A stretch of 38,237 nt of DNA from Methanosphaera sp. SHI613 (GCA_003266145.1 MVJJ01000090.1:1-38237), one strand, 5' to 3'; shown: positions 1 through 9,019, counted from the stretch's first letter. Translations and numbers: made by a program. The notes: generated by a model from the letters alone, not told the origin.

Positions 1-6
1 TTATTT

Positions 7-19
7 ATGAATCATTCAT
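7..19. repeat. Short palindrome at window edge
   Basis: ATGAAT and ATTCAT arms flank a single C, giving a 13-nt interrupted palindrome. It lies beyond the terminator-like hairpin of the surface-protein remnant. No function can be assigned and it may be chance in AT-rich DNA. Confidence 0.3.
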
Positions 20-30
20 AATATTGATAT

Positions 31-63
31 AAAAAAAGTAAATTATCCCCTTATAAAAGGGGA
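31..63 (-). terminator. Hairpin plus U-tract behind the adhesin-like remnant
   Basis: A perfect 7-bp stem (TCCCCTT at 46-52, AAGGGGA at 57-63) with a 4-nt loop is followed on the minus strand by a T-rich stretch at 31-37. It sits about 20 nt past the stop codon of the minus-strand surface-protein remnant, so it is probably that gene's terminator. The GC-rich stem stands out in this AT-rich region. Confidence 0.6.
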
Positions 64-83
64 AATATAAAAAAAGACAAGTT

Positions 84-1381
84 TTAATCAGTTACATTTA
101 ACACTTTAGTATCCTCAAGGCGTTCATAATCATTACTGATGAATGTAGCGGTTATGTTATATTCTTTTGCTTTCATATCACTTGGTAATGTATAGTTTAT
201 TATTACCTGGTTGTCCACTACTTTTGCATAGATTACTTTACCGTTTTCGTCTTTAACTGTTTTACCGTTAATCTTGAAGACTACTTTACCCGTGTTGATG
301 ACTTTGTTCCCATCAGTTATTGTAGCTTTAAGTTGTATAGTTGAACCAGCAGTTGCTGTTACGCTTTCTGTTGTGAGTGTTGGTGCTGCTTTTTCTACTG
401 TTATCTCTGTTTTTTCACTGGTTAGTTTTTCACACTGAGTGGATCCAGAGTATACTACATGTATAGTGGTGCCTTCTTTTGCCCAGTCATCTGGTACAAT
501 ATAGTTTTCTATAGTTGCTGTACCATTTACTACTTTAGCATAAATTACCTTACCACTATCATCTTTAAGGTTTTACCATTTACTTTAAAGGTTATTTTAC
601 CTTTTGTGATGTTAGTTGCTACATCTTTTAATGTTTCTGTTCCAAATAGTATACTTGCTGTTATATTAGTAGTTTGACCTGGAGTAAACTCTGTTGTATC
701 CACCACGAGTGAATATTCTTTTGGTGGTTCTGTTGCTATTATTGTTATATATGCTTCTGATGGTAAGTATCTTTCACTTCCTGCATATGTGAATTTTACT
801 TCATGGATACCTGGTGTGGTTGGCGTGTAGTTATATTCAAATGAACCCCAATCCGTGTATGGTGTGATGTTTGTGGTTTCTATTTGATCTATATATACCG
901 TCATGTAGTCAAATGTTACTCCTGAAAATTCGCTTGAGAAGTATCCAGCTATTTTTATTGTTTGATTTGTTTCTACTTCAGCAGTATTGTTTACTGGTGG
1001 ATAATTATTAATTAATATATTAATTTCTGATTCTTTTGGTACAATTGGTGTTATCTCAAGTTCATATTCAGCAGAACATTATTCATGAATATCATTACCA
1101 TCAAATGTAAATTTAATTGTATGATTTCCAACAGTTAATGAACGGAATATGTATATAGCTGTATCTCTTTTTGTAAATGTAAGATTTGCAACTTCTTCAT
1201 CATCTACATAGACATGTACTGGACCAGATTTTTTGTAAAACGTCACTACTGCATTCACATTTGTTCCAACTTCTGCTGTTTTATAACCCATTATCACTGA
1301 AATATTTGTTGGTATTTTTGGTTCTGGTGTTGGTATGTTGTTTTCAATTACATTATCAGTACCCCTTAATCTCCTTTTATT
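84..1381 (-). pseudogene. Adhesin-like surface protein remnant with Ig-like repeats
   Basis: Reading the minus strand from 1381 gives an open frame with no start codon or signal peptide; it begins right after an in-frame stop at 1382-1384. Repeats of about 100 residues resemble bacterial Ig-like domains, with the recurring motif FKxNGKTxKDxxGKVIYAK. Two lesions are visible. A TAA at 1079-1081 interrupts the frame, which then continues unchanged downstream. Near 566-572 one base is missing compared with the paralogous repeat at about 240-270, after which the coding sense moves to the frame ending at the TAA at 84-86. After the shift the frame is open to the end. Such cell-surface proteins are numerous in gut Methanosphaera and Methanobrevibacter. 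The N-terminal export region is absent, so this is the decayed 3' part of a larger gene. Sequencing error could explain the single-base change but not easily the stop and the missing start together. Confidence 0.75.
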
Positions 1382-1621
1382 TTATATTTTAAAGGTATTT
1401 ATGTACCCCTTTGCTTTTATTGCATTATAGAATAATATGACAAAGTAGAAAATAAAGATGTATAATAACTCATTTTTCAATTCCTGTATTCCCAAGAATA
1501 TGAAATAATCAATGAAAAAATAGAACAATTAAACCAGCATTCGGCAAGATTTAATTAATGAAAATAATGGATTTAAACATTTCAAAAGAAGGATATCTAA
1601 AAAGAGAAGAGGAGGGATTGC

Positions 1622-2215
1622 TTATTCCAAATCCAATACTCCAAAAAGTAGTGGTACTGCTCTTCCTTCATTTATTGCTTTGGTACATATATATGCATCA
1701 TAAGCACAGAATATTACATAAGCAATTCCCAGTACTAATATTAACATATATAATGTTAGATTCTGCATAAATAACATGTTCAATATGATAGGAATAAATC
1801 CCAATAGACATAAAACTATTCCTCTTTTATGCAATCCAAGATATAACTGTCCGATACCACTTAGGAAATAAAGGAGTATTCCCCCAATCAAATCCAGTAA
1901 CACTGCTACGGCCATGTTTTTCTGGTTAACCGGATGATAGTATCCCCCTTGATAAGCATTTGGTCCGTTATTATATGGAACATTATGCTGATTATTAGGA
2001 TATGCAATGTTTGGATTTTGCTGTTGAGCTTCTTTTCCAGGATTAGGCTGTGATTGGAATTGAGGATTGCTGTTAGGTTGAACATTGTTATCATTATTTT
2101 GATTTGCGTTTGACTGTTGTTGTGATTGTGTATTGATTTGTAAGTTACCACCGCAACTTATGCAAAATTGTGCAGTATCTTGATTTTCAAAGCCACAAAG
2201 ATGACAAATTTTCAT
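1622..2215 (-). CDS. Zinc-ribbon membrane protein
   Basis: The 197-residue protein starts with a zinc ribbon (Cys4, Cys7, Cys18, Cys21), followed by a flexible Gln/Asn-rich linker (about 28-95) and a hydrophobic C-terminal half (about 100-185) with three or four membrane segments. This resembles the zinc-ribbon plus TM2-like membrane proteins common in gut archaea and Firmicutes. The ribbon should face the cytoplasm. The start is supported by GGAGGTT just upstream (2221-2227) and a TATA box near 2270, giving a short leader. No operon partner is visible. Function is unknown; a structural or sensing role at the membrane is only a guess. Confidence 0.75.
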   Translation of the reverse strand: MKICHLCGFENQDTAQFCISCGGNLQINTQSQQQSNANQNNDNNVQPNSNPQFQSQPNPGKEAQQQNPNIAYPNNQHNVPYNNGPNAYQGGYYHPVNQKNMAVAVLLDLIGGILLYFLSGIGQLYLGLHKRGIVLCLLGFIPIILNMLFMQNLTLYMLILVLGIAYVIFCAYDAYICTKAINEGRAVPLLFGVLDLE

Positions 2216-2266
2216 GAAATAACCTCCAATATTGTTATTTTATAAAAGAAAATATCCAATTTATAG

Positions 2267-2274
2267 TATATAAA
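2267..2274 (-). promoter_or_regulatory. TATA box of the zinc-ribbon gene
   Basis: On the minus strand this reads TTTATATA. Transcription would start near 2244, leaving about 30 nt of leader containing the strong GGAGGTT site. The intergenic stretch 2216-2563 otherwise shows only AT-rich DNA; a plus-strand GGAGG at about 2490 leads only to a nine-codon frame. Confidence 0.5.
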
Positions 2275-2563
2275 GTTTACTTTAAAGCAATAACTTCATT
2301 TAGATATTTAATCAAGAGAATACTATGAATTACATCCTTAAATAAAAAAATAACATCATTAATTCAATATAAACTACAATGAACATAATAATATTAAAAT
2401 AACCTACATAAGCCCCTTTATTAACATAAATGAATAATATTAATCTTTTGAATAGACTTTCAGCAAATAATGCTTTTGAAAAAAAAGGAGGATGATAAGA
2501 AAAAAATGTAAAAAAAAGTAAGTAAGATTTTAAAGATCAATTACTTTAGAATATGTTTACATA

Positions 2564-2794
2564 TTAGAAATATGTTTTTCCATATTTATCTTGAGTATGT
2601 TTGTTTGTTTTAACCAATAACTCGATTGACTTGTCCACATGCTGCCTTTTTCTAAGGCTTCCATCATTAATGTTATTTTCTATTTTTTTGACTCCTTCCG
2701 GAGTTAACTGTGAATATAAATCATGTTTTTTGAAATATCTCAACAAATCATCTTTTGTATCTTTTTTTCCGAATACCATATCTGCTATTGACAT
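2564..2794 (-). CDS. Small hypothetical protein (76 aa)
   Basis: A charged, soluble protein of 76 residues (many Lys and Asp), with no membrane segment and no cysteine pair. The middle part (about 14-45) looks like short helices ending in a KRQHVDKS stretch. A GGTGA ribosome binding site lies about 8 nt before the ATG, and a TATA-like TTTATATT lies near 2885, so the gene is probably real and transcribed alone with a leader of about 60 nt. I do not recognise the family. The intergenic region 2795-3129 upstream otherwise contains only a tiny AACC-GAAA-GGTT hairpin at about 2951-2962. Confidence 0.6.
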   Translation of the reverse strand: MSIADMVFGKKDTKDDLLRYFKKHDLYSQLTPEGVKKIENNINDGSLRKRQHVDKSIELLVKTNKHTQDKYGKTYF

Positions 2795-3129
2795 TTTAAT
2801 TCACCATGTTATCTTAACTAATTTCATATAATTTTTTTACTTTATTTATTTTTGTCTCCGATTATAGTTGAGTATAAGTAAATATAAACTTTTCTATAAC
2901 AATCCTGACAATTCAATACTTGAATATTTAACGCATACTGCCCAATCAAAAAACCGAAAGGTTAAAATTAAATGTAATTTATAATTAATAATAGAGATAT
3001 TTTTGTTTTAGATTAGATACGACAATATACATTCTATTTTTTTAAGGAGATTAACACGGATTTAAGAAGAGAATTTCTATATATGAAATAGATGTACTAA
3101 AAGATTATTTTTTATTGGATTGAGATTAT

Positions 3130-4089
3130 ATGAATATTGGAAAACTTGTTGGCAATACACCAATGATACAGATTGATTATGAATATGAACAAAAGAAAGG
3201 AAGTATTTACACAAAACTTGAATTCTATAACTATTCAGGAAGCATAAAGGATAGAATTGCATTATATATAATTCAAGAAGAAAGAAAAAATGGTAACCTG
3301 AAAGAAGGTCAGAGTATTGTAGAAGTTACCAGCGGAAATACAGGTATTGCATTTAGTGCCATCGGAGCCCTCTATGGCCATGACGTCCACATATTCATGC
3401 CAGATTGGGTGAGTTTAGAAAGAAGAAAACTGATTGAGATGTATGGGGCACATGTTCACCTGGTATCCAAGGAGGAAGGTGGATTTAAAAGGGCTTTGGA
3501 ATTGGCAGAGAAATTTGCAAAAGAAACAGGAGCGTACAGGCCACTTCAATTTGACAATAAGTTGAATGTAGAAGCACAATATAATTCCACAGGCAAAGAG
3601 ATTATAGATGACCTGCCGGATGTCAATGCATTTGTTTCAGGTATAGGAACTGGCGGCACATTGATGGGTATTGGAAAAAGATTGAAAGAAAATAATCCTA
3701 ATTCAAAGATTTACGCTTTGGAACCATCCACATTATCCATACTGAAAATGGGTATGGAAGAGGGAAGTCATATGATTGAAGGAATAGGAGATGATTTCAT
3801 CCCAGGAATTGTTGAAAAAGAACTGATAGATGACATAGTCTTAATCGATGACTTGGATGCCATCAATATGTCCAAGAGAATAGCCAAAGAATTTGGTTTA
3901 GGCATAGGCATTTCCAGTGGTGCAAATTTCCTGGCAAGCGTATTGATGGATGATGAAGATTTGAATATAGCCACAGTCTTTCCTGATGACAACAAGAAAT
4001 ACATAACAACAAAATTATCGGAAAAAATCGATGAAAATCCTGAATTGATTTCCAATAAAATCAAATTAATCGATTTTAAAGTGATATAA
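3130..4089 (+). CDS. cysK: Cysteine synthase family PLP enzyme
   Basis: This 319-residue protein is a fold-type II PLP enzyme of the O-acetylserine sulfhydrylase/cystathionine beta-synthase group. The PLP lysine is Lys40 in the GSIKDR motif, the substrate loop is TSGNTG at 67-72 and the phosphate-binding loop is GTGGT at 173-177. The likely reaction is formation of cysteine from an activated serine and sulfide. The C-terminal part, with FPDDNKKY where classical enzymes have a PDSGERY-like motif, is divergent, so the donor could be O-phosphoserine or another activated serine. No serine acetyltransferase gene is adjacent. Length is normal for the family. The ribosome binding site is weak (GAGATT before the ATG). 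Confidence 0.8.
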   Translation: MNIGKLVGNTPMIQIDYEYEQKKGSIYTKLEFYNYSGSIKDRIALYIIQEERKNGNLKEGQSIVEVTSGNTGIAFSAIGALYGHDVHIFMPDWVSLERRKLIEMYGAHVHLVSKEEGGFKRALELAEKFAKETGAYRPLQFDNKLNVEAQYNSTGKEIIDDLPDVNAFVSGIGTGGTLMGIGKRLKENNPNSKIYALEPSTLSILKMGMEEGSHMIEGIGDDFIPGIVEKELIDDIVLIDDLDAINMSKRIAKEFGLGIGISSGANFLASVLMDDEDLNIATVFPDDNKKYITTKLSEKIDENPELISNKIKLIDFKVI

Positions 4090-4114
4090 ATCAATTAAAA
4101 AAATAATAAAATAG

Positions 4115-4145
4115 ATGAGTATGGATGTAACCCACCTATACTCAT
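4115..4145. terminator. Hairpin between the convergent cysK-like and clc genes
   Basis: ATGAGTAT (4115-4122) pairs with ATACTCAT (4138-4145). A GTTTT stretch follows on the plus strand. The site lies 25 nt past the cysK-like stop and 160 nt past the end of clc, so it may end the plus-strand transcript and possibly the long minus-strand operon as well. Confidence 0.45.
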
Positions 4146-4306
4146 TGTTTTACGGTTAACATTACGTTTTGAAGTATACTGCCATAGCCTCCCATACAAT
4201 ACACAGGTAATTGTGTAATCCTTTTTTTAAATTATTATACGTAGAATTTTTAAAATATACTTCATAAATTCAGTGAAAAAAATAGAATTGAATAATTAAT
4301 TATTCA

Positions 4307-5521
4307 TTAGGCCAAAAGCAATGTTTTGGACGTTTTGAACAAACAGGATATTACTGCCGTAAGTAACATCAATGGAATCATGTTTACTGGAAAGAGAATC
4401 ATCAATAACAAAACCACTGCAATTGGCTTTTTCAATATGTTAGCCAAGAGTGCCGTTGTAACTACGGACATTGAAACTATCGGATCTATATTCATGATTA
4501 TACTCATTGCATAGCCCATCGCCACTCCCGAAAATATCATTGGAAAGAAATGTCCTCCCTTCAATCCAGTTTCAATACATATATTGGTAAGCAATATTTT
4601 AGTTATACTTGTAGCAATCAGTATGAGAACACCAATCTGTACCCCACTTTCCAAGAGCATGTGGATTTGATGTTCTCCTGAAAACATGGTTAATGGCAGT
4701 AAGCTACCAGATATACCGAGAATCAATCCCCCAATAACCCCTTTTAGGATATGATTATCATTCATATTTTCAAAAGTCCTTTTTACTAGAACATTTGATG
4801 CAAAATAGAAATAGGATAAAGCTACTCCGATAAACAACAATAATACTATGTATAATGGATTTATGCTGCTTAGGTTTGCAATTCCCATTGTATGCATTCC
4901 CATTTTACTATTTGTCAAGTGATTCAATAATATGAAAACTCCAAATGAACTTAAGATAGCCGTAAAATAGAGTATGTTTTTTGATGTCTTCGGTAATTTT
5001 ACATCCTCTTCATTTTCAAGCGGCTCGACAAAAGCAAACATTGGAGAAGCAAATATCGTGGCCAATGTAGCCATTACTCCTATACTCGTCAGGTCTTCCA
5101 ATTGATTATTAAACCTCTTTAATTTATCGCCTATCCAAGTGCATAGACCTGCAATAATTCCAGTCAGTCCAGCTTCCGGTCCAACGCTGGCACCTACCAC
5201 CAGTGGAAGCAATGCGGATAGGATTGAGACAAGAATATTATGATATGGATATCTGTGTTCTGTTTTGACTGTCTTTATTACTTCTGCTAATTCACGGGTA
5301 TTTTCGCCGTATTTATGTTTAAAAAGACCAACTGTTAATCCGCCGATAAGACATGTAAATATTGTGTAATATTTGAAGTTTAAGCGTGTAGGCAGATAAT
5401 CCCAGAAGAAGTTTATTCCAACATTCATTACTTTTATAAAACTCCAAATTATCAAACCTGAGATTATGCCTATCAGTATCATGTAGGAAAAAAGAAGCAG
5501 ATTGTTTTTTAGTCTTTCCAT
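4307..5521 (-). CDS. ClC-family chloride channel/transporter
   Basis: The protein is an integral membrane protein of about 404 residues with many hydrophobic helices. In numbering from an upstream in-frame GTG at 5530, ClC family hallmarks are a GASVGPEAG segment at 113-121 and GGHFFP at 325-330 (family consensus GGxFxP). The first segment aligns with the classical GREGP motif, but the gating glutamate position holds Val, and the GSGIP selectivity motif is not recognisable. A channel-like or uncoupled transport mode is therefore possible (inference). I choose the ATG at 5521 because CGTGATTTC before it matches the archaeal ribosome binding site; the GTG at 5530 is the alternative. The gene begins 17 nt after the mmp14 stop and so appears to end the mcrC-mtr-mmp14 transcript. 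Confidence 0.82.
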   Translation of the reverse strand: MERLKNNLLLFSYMILIGIISGLIIWSFIKVMNVGINFFWDYLPTRLNFKYYTIFTCLIGGLTVGLFKHKYGENTRELAEVIKTVKTEHRYPYHNILVSILSALLPLVVGASVGPEAGLTGIIAGLCTWIGDKLKRFNNQLEDLTSIGVMATLATIFASPMFAFVEPLENEEDVKLPKTSKNILYFTAILSSFGVFILLNHLTNSKMGMHTMGIANLSSINPLYIVLLLFIGVALSYFYFASNVLVKRTFENMNDNHILKGVIGGLILGISGSLLPLTMFSGEHQIHMLLESGVQIGVLILIATSITKILLTNICIETGLKGGHFFPMIFSGVAMGYAMSIIMNIDPIVSMSVVTTALLANILKKPIAVVLLLMILFPVNMIPLMLLTAVISCLFKTSKTLLLA

Positions 5522-5537
5522 TGAAATCACGTGGTTC

Positions 5538-6902
5538 CTAGATTTTTTTGTTATGCTTTATTCGCTCCTGCATTATACACATTCTACCTTTACTTCCACC
5601 CATCGGATTTATGGGTGTTCCGAGCGAATTCATGCATCTTGCCATCATTGTTGCTCCCTGTGCCAGTGCATCCTCCACAAGCAGTATGTCATCAAATTCG
5701 TCAGATAAGTATTCTTCAATGTATCGTATTTTGTTTGTGGTTATTCCTGCACGTCCTGTTATTGCAAGCGTTGAATGAGGTGTTATTAAATTCATTTCAT
5801 TGGACTTATCGATTAATCGTTTGATTAGGTATGCATAGAAGTCATCAATTTGTTCGGAGATTATCTTTGGGTTTTCGTCGAGAATCCTCTTGAATTCCAT
5901 TATCAATTTTTTTTCATCATTTATCCTGCAGCCGATTAACTTAACTTTTGAGTTGATTCTTTTTTGTTGATATACACTTACACATCCATATTCCTCGACG
6001 TCAGCAGGTACTTCATTTATATCAATATTTTCATGCAATTTAATCGTATCTTTATGAAGTTTATACACATTTAATTCATCATCAAATTGATTAAAATCAA
6101 CATCTATCGTTGAATGAATATTTTCTATTACTCCACAGCCCCTAAGTACAATATCCATTATTCCACCGGCAAGACCTATAAAGTTACATGCAACCTCAGC
6201 ATAGGGCCGTGAGTCATCAACAATCTGGCCAGCAAGTGTCGTTCCCATATCCACAGACACCACAGGATTCCTATATTCTATGGATGATGACTTTGATGCC
6301 AGCTTCATTCCCGCAGTTACCAGTTCACTTTCCATCTCATTAGAGACAACTCCGCTTAATTGCAGGGAGGATATGCCCACTACTGATCCGTCAAATTCAA
6401 TATTGTTAAAAAAAGAGTATTTTCGTATATGTTCAGGAATATTATCCAATGTGAATGGTGCCGTCATCTGTGAAGGTTTAACTCCTGCAGACAGACAGGC
6501 GGATGATAATGCTTGTATGATGTAATTTAATTCCTCATCGGATGACAATACAGCTACGACGCCCGTTGACCTGACTACAAAGTCCAACTCATCCACAGTC
6601 ATTTCCACTTCAGATAGTGATTCCAGTATCAGATCACGTATGGCCTCAACTATAGCCTCCTTGGATAAGCTCTTGTTCCATATTGTGTGTCCAAATACTG
6701 TTTCACCATCGTATGGATTTCGGATATCCCTAGTTAGCTTAACTAATTTAACAAGTTGGAATGATTTGTTATTTTTAACATTACTTGTTGTTATGATGGA
6801 TTTAAGAGTGGTATTTCCTAATTCTACAGATAGTACCGTGAAAAATTGGTCTTTGATAACTTTCTTATCCGCCTTAACTATGGATACCTTTTCTATTGAC
6901 AT
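5538..6902 (-). CDS. mmp14: Methanogenesis marker protein 14, ASKHA-like
   Basis: The 454-residue protein matches my memory of methanogenesis marker protein 14, a family found in methanogens and often located beside mtrH. It carries ASKHA-type nucleotide-binding signatures: VELGNTT at about 26-32, VDMGTT at 217-222, and a late AITGRAG segment near 393. The C-terminal part has a MGGSKGRM stretch. The overall design recalls the ATP-dependent reductive activators of corrinoid proteins (RamA/RACo C-terminal domain), so a role in reactivating the cobalt of MtrA is a reasonable hypothesis, not demonstrated here. It starts 5 nt after the mtrH stop, with only a weak TGAT motif as ribosome binding site, which suggests translational coupling. 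Confidence 0.75.
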   Translation of the reverse strand: MSIEKVSIVKADKKVIKDQFFTVLSVELGNTTLKSIITTSNVKNNKSFQLVKLVKLTRDIRNPYDGETVFGHTIWNKSLSKEAIVEAIRDLILESLSEVEMTVDELDFVVRSTGVVAVLSSDEELNYIIQALSSACLSAGVKPSQMTAPFTLDNIPEHIRKYSFFNNIEFDGSVVGISSLQLSGVVSNEMESELVTAGMKLASKSSSIEYRNPVVSVDMGTTLAGQIVDDSRPYAEVACNFIGLAGGIMDIVLRGCGVIENIHSTIDVDFNQFDDELNVYKLHKDTIKLHENIDINEVPADVEEYGCVSVYQQKRINSKVKLIGCRINDEKKLIMEFKRILDENPKIISEQIDDFYAYLIKRLIDKSNEMNLITPHSTLAITGRAGITTNKIRYIEEYLSDEFDDILLVEDALAQGATMMARCMNSLGTPINPMGGSKGRMCIMQERIKHNKKI

Positions 6903-6907
6903 AAATA

Positions 6908-7840
6908 TCAGAGTAAGTTTTTATATGGATGATTATCCGAAGGAGTTATTCCTATTGATTCATTTGCTTCTGCTATAAACATGTCCGTCATTGCACATGC
7001 GGTAAATGCCATACGAGTATTTTCAATTGGACCGAATAGTACAAAGTCTCCACCGACCATTTGTTGAACTATATTTGCTCCTATATCACATACAGGCCAT
7101 ACTTCCTTGTATTCCTTTTTGTATTGTTTTATCCATTCCCATGCGGAAGGTACGTTGTGTACTCCACTACCTGCCGGATAACCCCATATACTTTTTTCTT
7201 TGAGCGTTGCCTTAATTGCAAGTCCTCCCCCTTGACCTAAAGGAGTTACAGCAACGTCCATCAATGGCTTTGTTATTCCACAATCGGATGCTATTTCAAG
7301 AAGTCCTTTGTCCATTATTCCAGAGCCATCTTCCCATAGACTTATTTTACCATCAACACCCGGCTGTGTTGGGTTGAAACCTAAAATGATGGATGAAGTT
7401 ATATCCGATTGTGTTAGTGAAGTTATCTCATCCTCATCTATAGACATGTTTATTGAATTGTATATAGTACGTTCTGATAAGCCTGACTCCGTTACAAACT
7501 CTGCACCTGCCATACGTGCATCAGCTGATGTTGAATCTATCAAAAATGGTGAGTTTGAAATGTCAGCAACGAAATCGATGTATTTTGTTAATGCCTCAGG
7601 AGTAGCTCCGAATACCTGTACTATATTTGGATTTCCAGTCTTGTCGGTCATCTCATCCATGATGTTCAATAAATCCTCCGCTTTGGATTTGTCAAACTCC
7701 CCCTTCTTTTCATCGGATATTATATTGTGTCCGGCATAGAATATTGTTCCCGCAAGTGCGGTTGGATATTCCCCAGGTTGTCCTCCAACTTTAACACCAT
7801 ATATGTCAAATACTTCCTGTTTTTTCTCAAATTTAAACAT
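6908..7840 (-). CDS. mtrH: Tetrahydromethanopterin S-methyltransferase subunit MtrH
   Basis: MtrH is the peripheral cytoplasmic catalytic subunit that moves the methyl group from methyl-tetrahydromethanopterin to the corrinoid of MtrA. The 310-residue protein has the expected length and typical segments: an N-terminal KKQEVFDIYGVKVGGQPGEY-like start, DSTSADAR near 100-107, GFNPTQPGVDG in the middle, and GSGVHNVPSAWEW towards the C-terminus. It belongs to the methyltetrahydrofolate-methyltransferase TIM-barrel group. It is the last mtr gene of the operon, 18 nt after mtrG, and is followed at once by mmp14. A GGAAAGGAATGATTT ribosome binding site precedes the ATG. Confidence 0.95.
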   Translation of the reverse strand: MFKFEKKQEVFDIYGVKVGGQPGEYPTALAGTIFYAGHNIISDEKKGEFDKSKAEDLLNIMDEMTDKTGNPNIVQVFGATPEALTKYIDFVADISNSPFLIDSTSADARMAGAEFVTESGLSERTIYNSINMSIDEDEITSLTQSDITSSIILGFNPTQPGVDGKISLWEDGSGIMDKGLLEIASDCGITKPLMDVAVTPLGQGGGLAIKATLKEKSIWGYPAGSGVHNVPSAWEWIKQYKKEYKEVWPVCDIGANIVQQMVGGDFVLFGPIENTRMAFTACAMTDMFIAEANESIGITPSDNHPYKNLL

Positions 7841-7858
7841 AAAATCATTCCTTTCCAG

Positions 7859-8047
7859 TTAAATTATCTTTAATTTCATGAGTATTATAATAAGAAGCAA
7901 TGCAAATATTACTCCATATAATACTCCTACCTCACGTCCTATGGATTTTCCAAGGTTTTGTGAAAATTCACCGCGTGTTTCTTCAAGTCTTTGTTCAAAT
8001 TCATCCAATCTATCATTGATTGATTCCATATTATCATCCTTTGACAT
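7859..8047 (-). CDS. mtrG: Tetrahydromethanopterin S-methyltransferase subunit MtrG
   Basis: This is a 62-residue protein with a charged, coiled-coil-like N-terminal half (residues 1-38) and one C-terminal membrane helix (about 41-60). The GKSIGREVGVLYG segment before the helix is characteristic of MtrG. It is a small membrane-anchored part of the Mtr complex. It follows the mtrF stop directly, with GGTGGT inside the end of mtrF serving as ribosome binding site. Confidence 0.88.
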   Translation of the reverse strand: MSKDDNMESINDRLDEFEQRLEETRGEFSQNLGKSIGREVGVLYGVIFALLLIIILMKLKII

Positions 8048-8236
8048 CTAAATACCACCCTTATAATATATTATCGGCAATAATATGACAAGACATGTGA
8101 TTATAAATCCAACCACTATTCCCTTTAGGCGAGTTTCTCTAATACCACTGGTCAATCGTTCATTTCTTCCAATAAGTTGTGTCTTATATTCCACGGTATT
8201 GATTATATCTGTGATGTTTTCCATGTTTTTCTTCAT
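8048..8236 (-). CDS. mtrF: Tetrahydromethanopterin S-methyltransferase subunit MtrF
   Basis: This 62-residue single-pass membrane protein has a TQLIGRNERLTSG segment that matches the conserved SQLIGRDGRL-type sequence of MtrF, followed by one C-terminal helix (about 38-58). In the related MtrA tail the membrane anchor is built in a similar way, and MtrF resembles that part. Its ATG overlaps the mtrA stop by 4 nt, so translation is probably coupled. Gene order A-F-G-H is the standard one. Confidence 0.88.
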   Translation of the reverse strand: MKKNMENITDIINTVEYKTQLIGRNERLTSGIRETRLKGIVVGFIITCLVILLPIIYYKGGI

Positions 8237-9003
8237 AATACCAGCAATCCCTTAAATATCAGTATTAATACGATAATCAGTGTGAAACAAAATCCTATGA
8301 CTATTCCTTCCATTCTACCCGCATAGTATCCTGATGAGAGCCTTTCCATTGCAGCCACTTCATTTACCTGCCCTTTGATGTAGCGTACTCTTGACTCGAT
8401 ATGCTCCAATGCTACCTGGCTTGAATCTACAGCACCGACATTTATTTCTTCAACATAATCATCCACTATTTCATCAGTTTCTTCTTCCTTAACATCATTT
8501 AATTCAACAATCATTGCATCCTCAGAGTATGCTCCAGGATCATTGGCTATGCATTCCTGAATCTTTTCTTCTATCTCATCCAGGTTTTCATTATTAATCA
8601 TGCTTATTAGCGTGACCTGATCTTGGAAACGTTCAACTGCATCTACCGAGAGGTTTTCGACAAACGGTATGGCACCAGGTGACCCCAGTATTACCTTCTT
8701 TTCCGGATCTATTCCGTTTTCATACAATGCTTCCATTGTTTTACCGGTTATATGACCTTGAACTTCACTTCCACATACTATCAGAAATCTTATGTTGGAA
8801 TTTGATATGACGTTTGCAACTACCTTTTCAATACCCAGGTTTTCTGTGTGAAGGGGTCCTGCTATACAAGCACCGCGATTGACGACTTCCTCATTCATCT
8901 TTGAACCCAATGTAACAACTGCAACTGGACATTGAATATCACCGACGTCATAATCCCCTGTTTCAAGTGGCCATCCTTCTACAACATCCTTCTTTTGAAC
9001 CAT
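8233..9003 (-). CDS. mtrA: Tetrahydromethanopterin S-methyltransferase subunit MtrA (corrinoid protein)
   Basis: MtrA carries the cobamide that receives the methyl group before transfer to coenzyme M. In this 256-residue protein His84 falls in CGSEVQGHITG, exactly at the position of the known cobalt ligand of the Methanothermobacter protein. The cytoplasmic domain (1-170) is followed by a linker and a C-terminal membrane helix (about 232-255). The start is preceded by GGATGTGA. Between residues 170 and 190 there is an acidic stretch (KEEETDEIVDDYVEE) that probably forms a flexible linker to the membrane anchor. Confidence 0.96.
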   Translation of the reverse strand: MVQKKDVVEGWPLETGDYDVGDIQCPVAVVTLGSKMNEEVVNRGACIAGPLHTENLGIEKVVANVISNSNIRFLIVCGSEVQGHITGKTMEALYENGIDPEKKVILGSPGAIPFVENLSVDAVERFQDQVTLISMINNENLDEIEEKIQECIANDPGAYSEDAMIVELNDVKEEETDEIVDDYVEEINVGAVDSSQVALEHIESRVRYIKGQVNEVAAMERLSSGYYAGRMEGIVIGFCFTLIIVLILIFKGLLVL

Positions 9004-9019
9004 TTATATTCACATCCAA

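Noticed and set aside
1480..1557. A short plus-strand frame ending in a coiled-coil-like sequence (QEYEIINEKIEQ...)
   Set aside because: Only about 25 codons between stops and no start; too short to call a gene tail or pseudogene.
2488..2522. GGAGG followed by a nine-codon frame of Lys and Arg
   Set aside because: A-rich DNA makes such tiny basic frames by chance; no promoter or downstream gene supports a leader peptide.
2951..2962. AACC-GAAA-GGTT mini hairpin upstream of the cysK-like gene as a riboswitch part
   Set aside because: Four base pairs with no surrounding conserved aptamer features.
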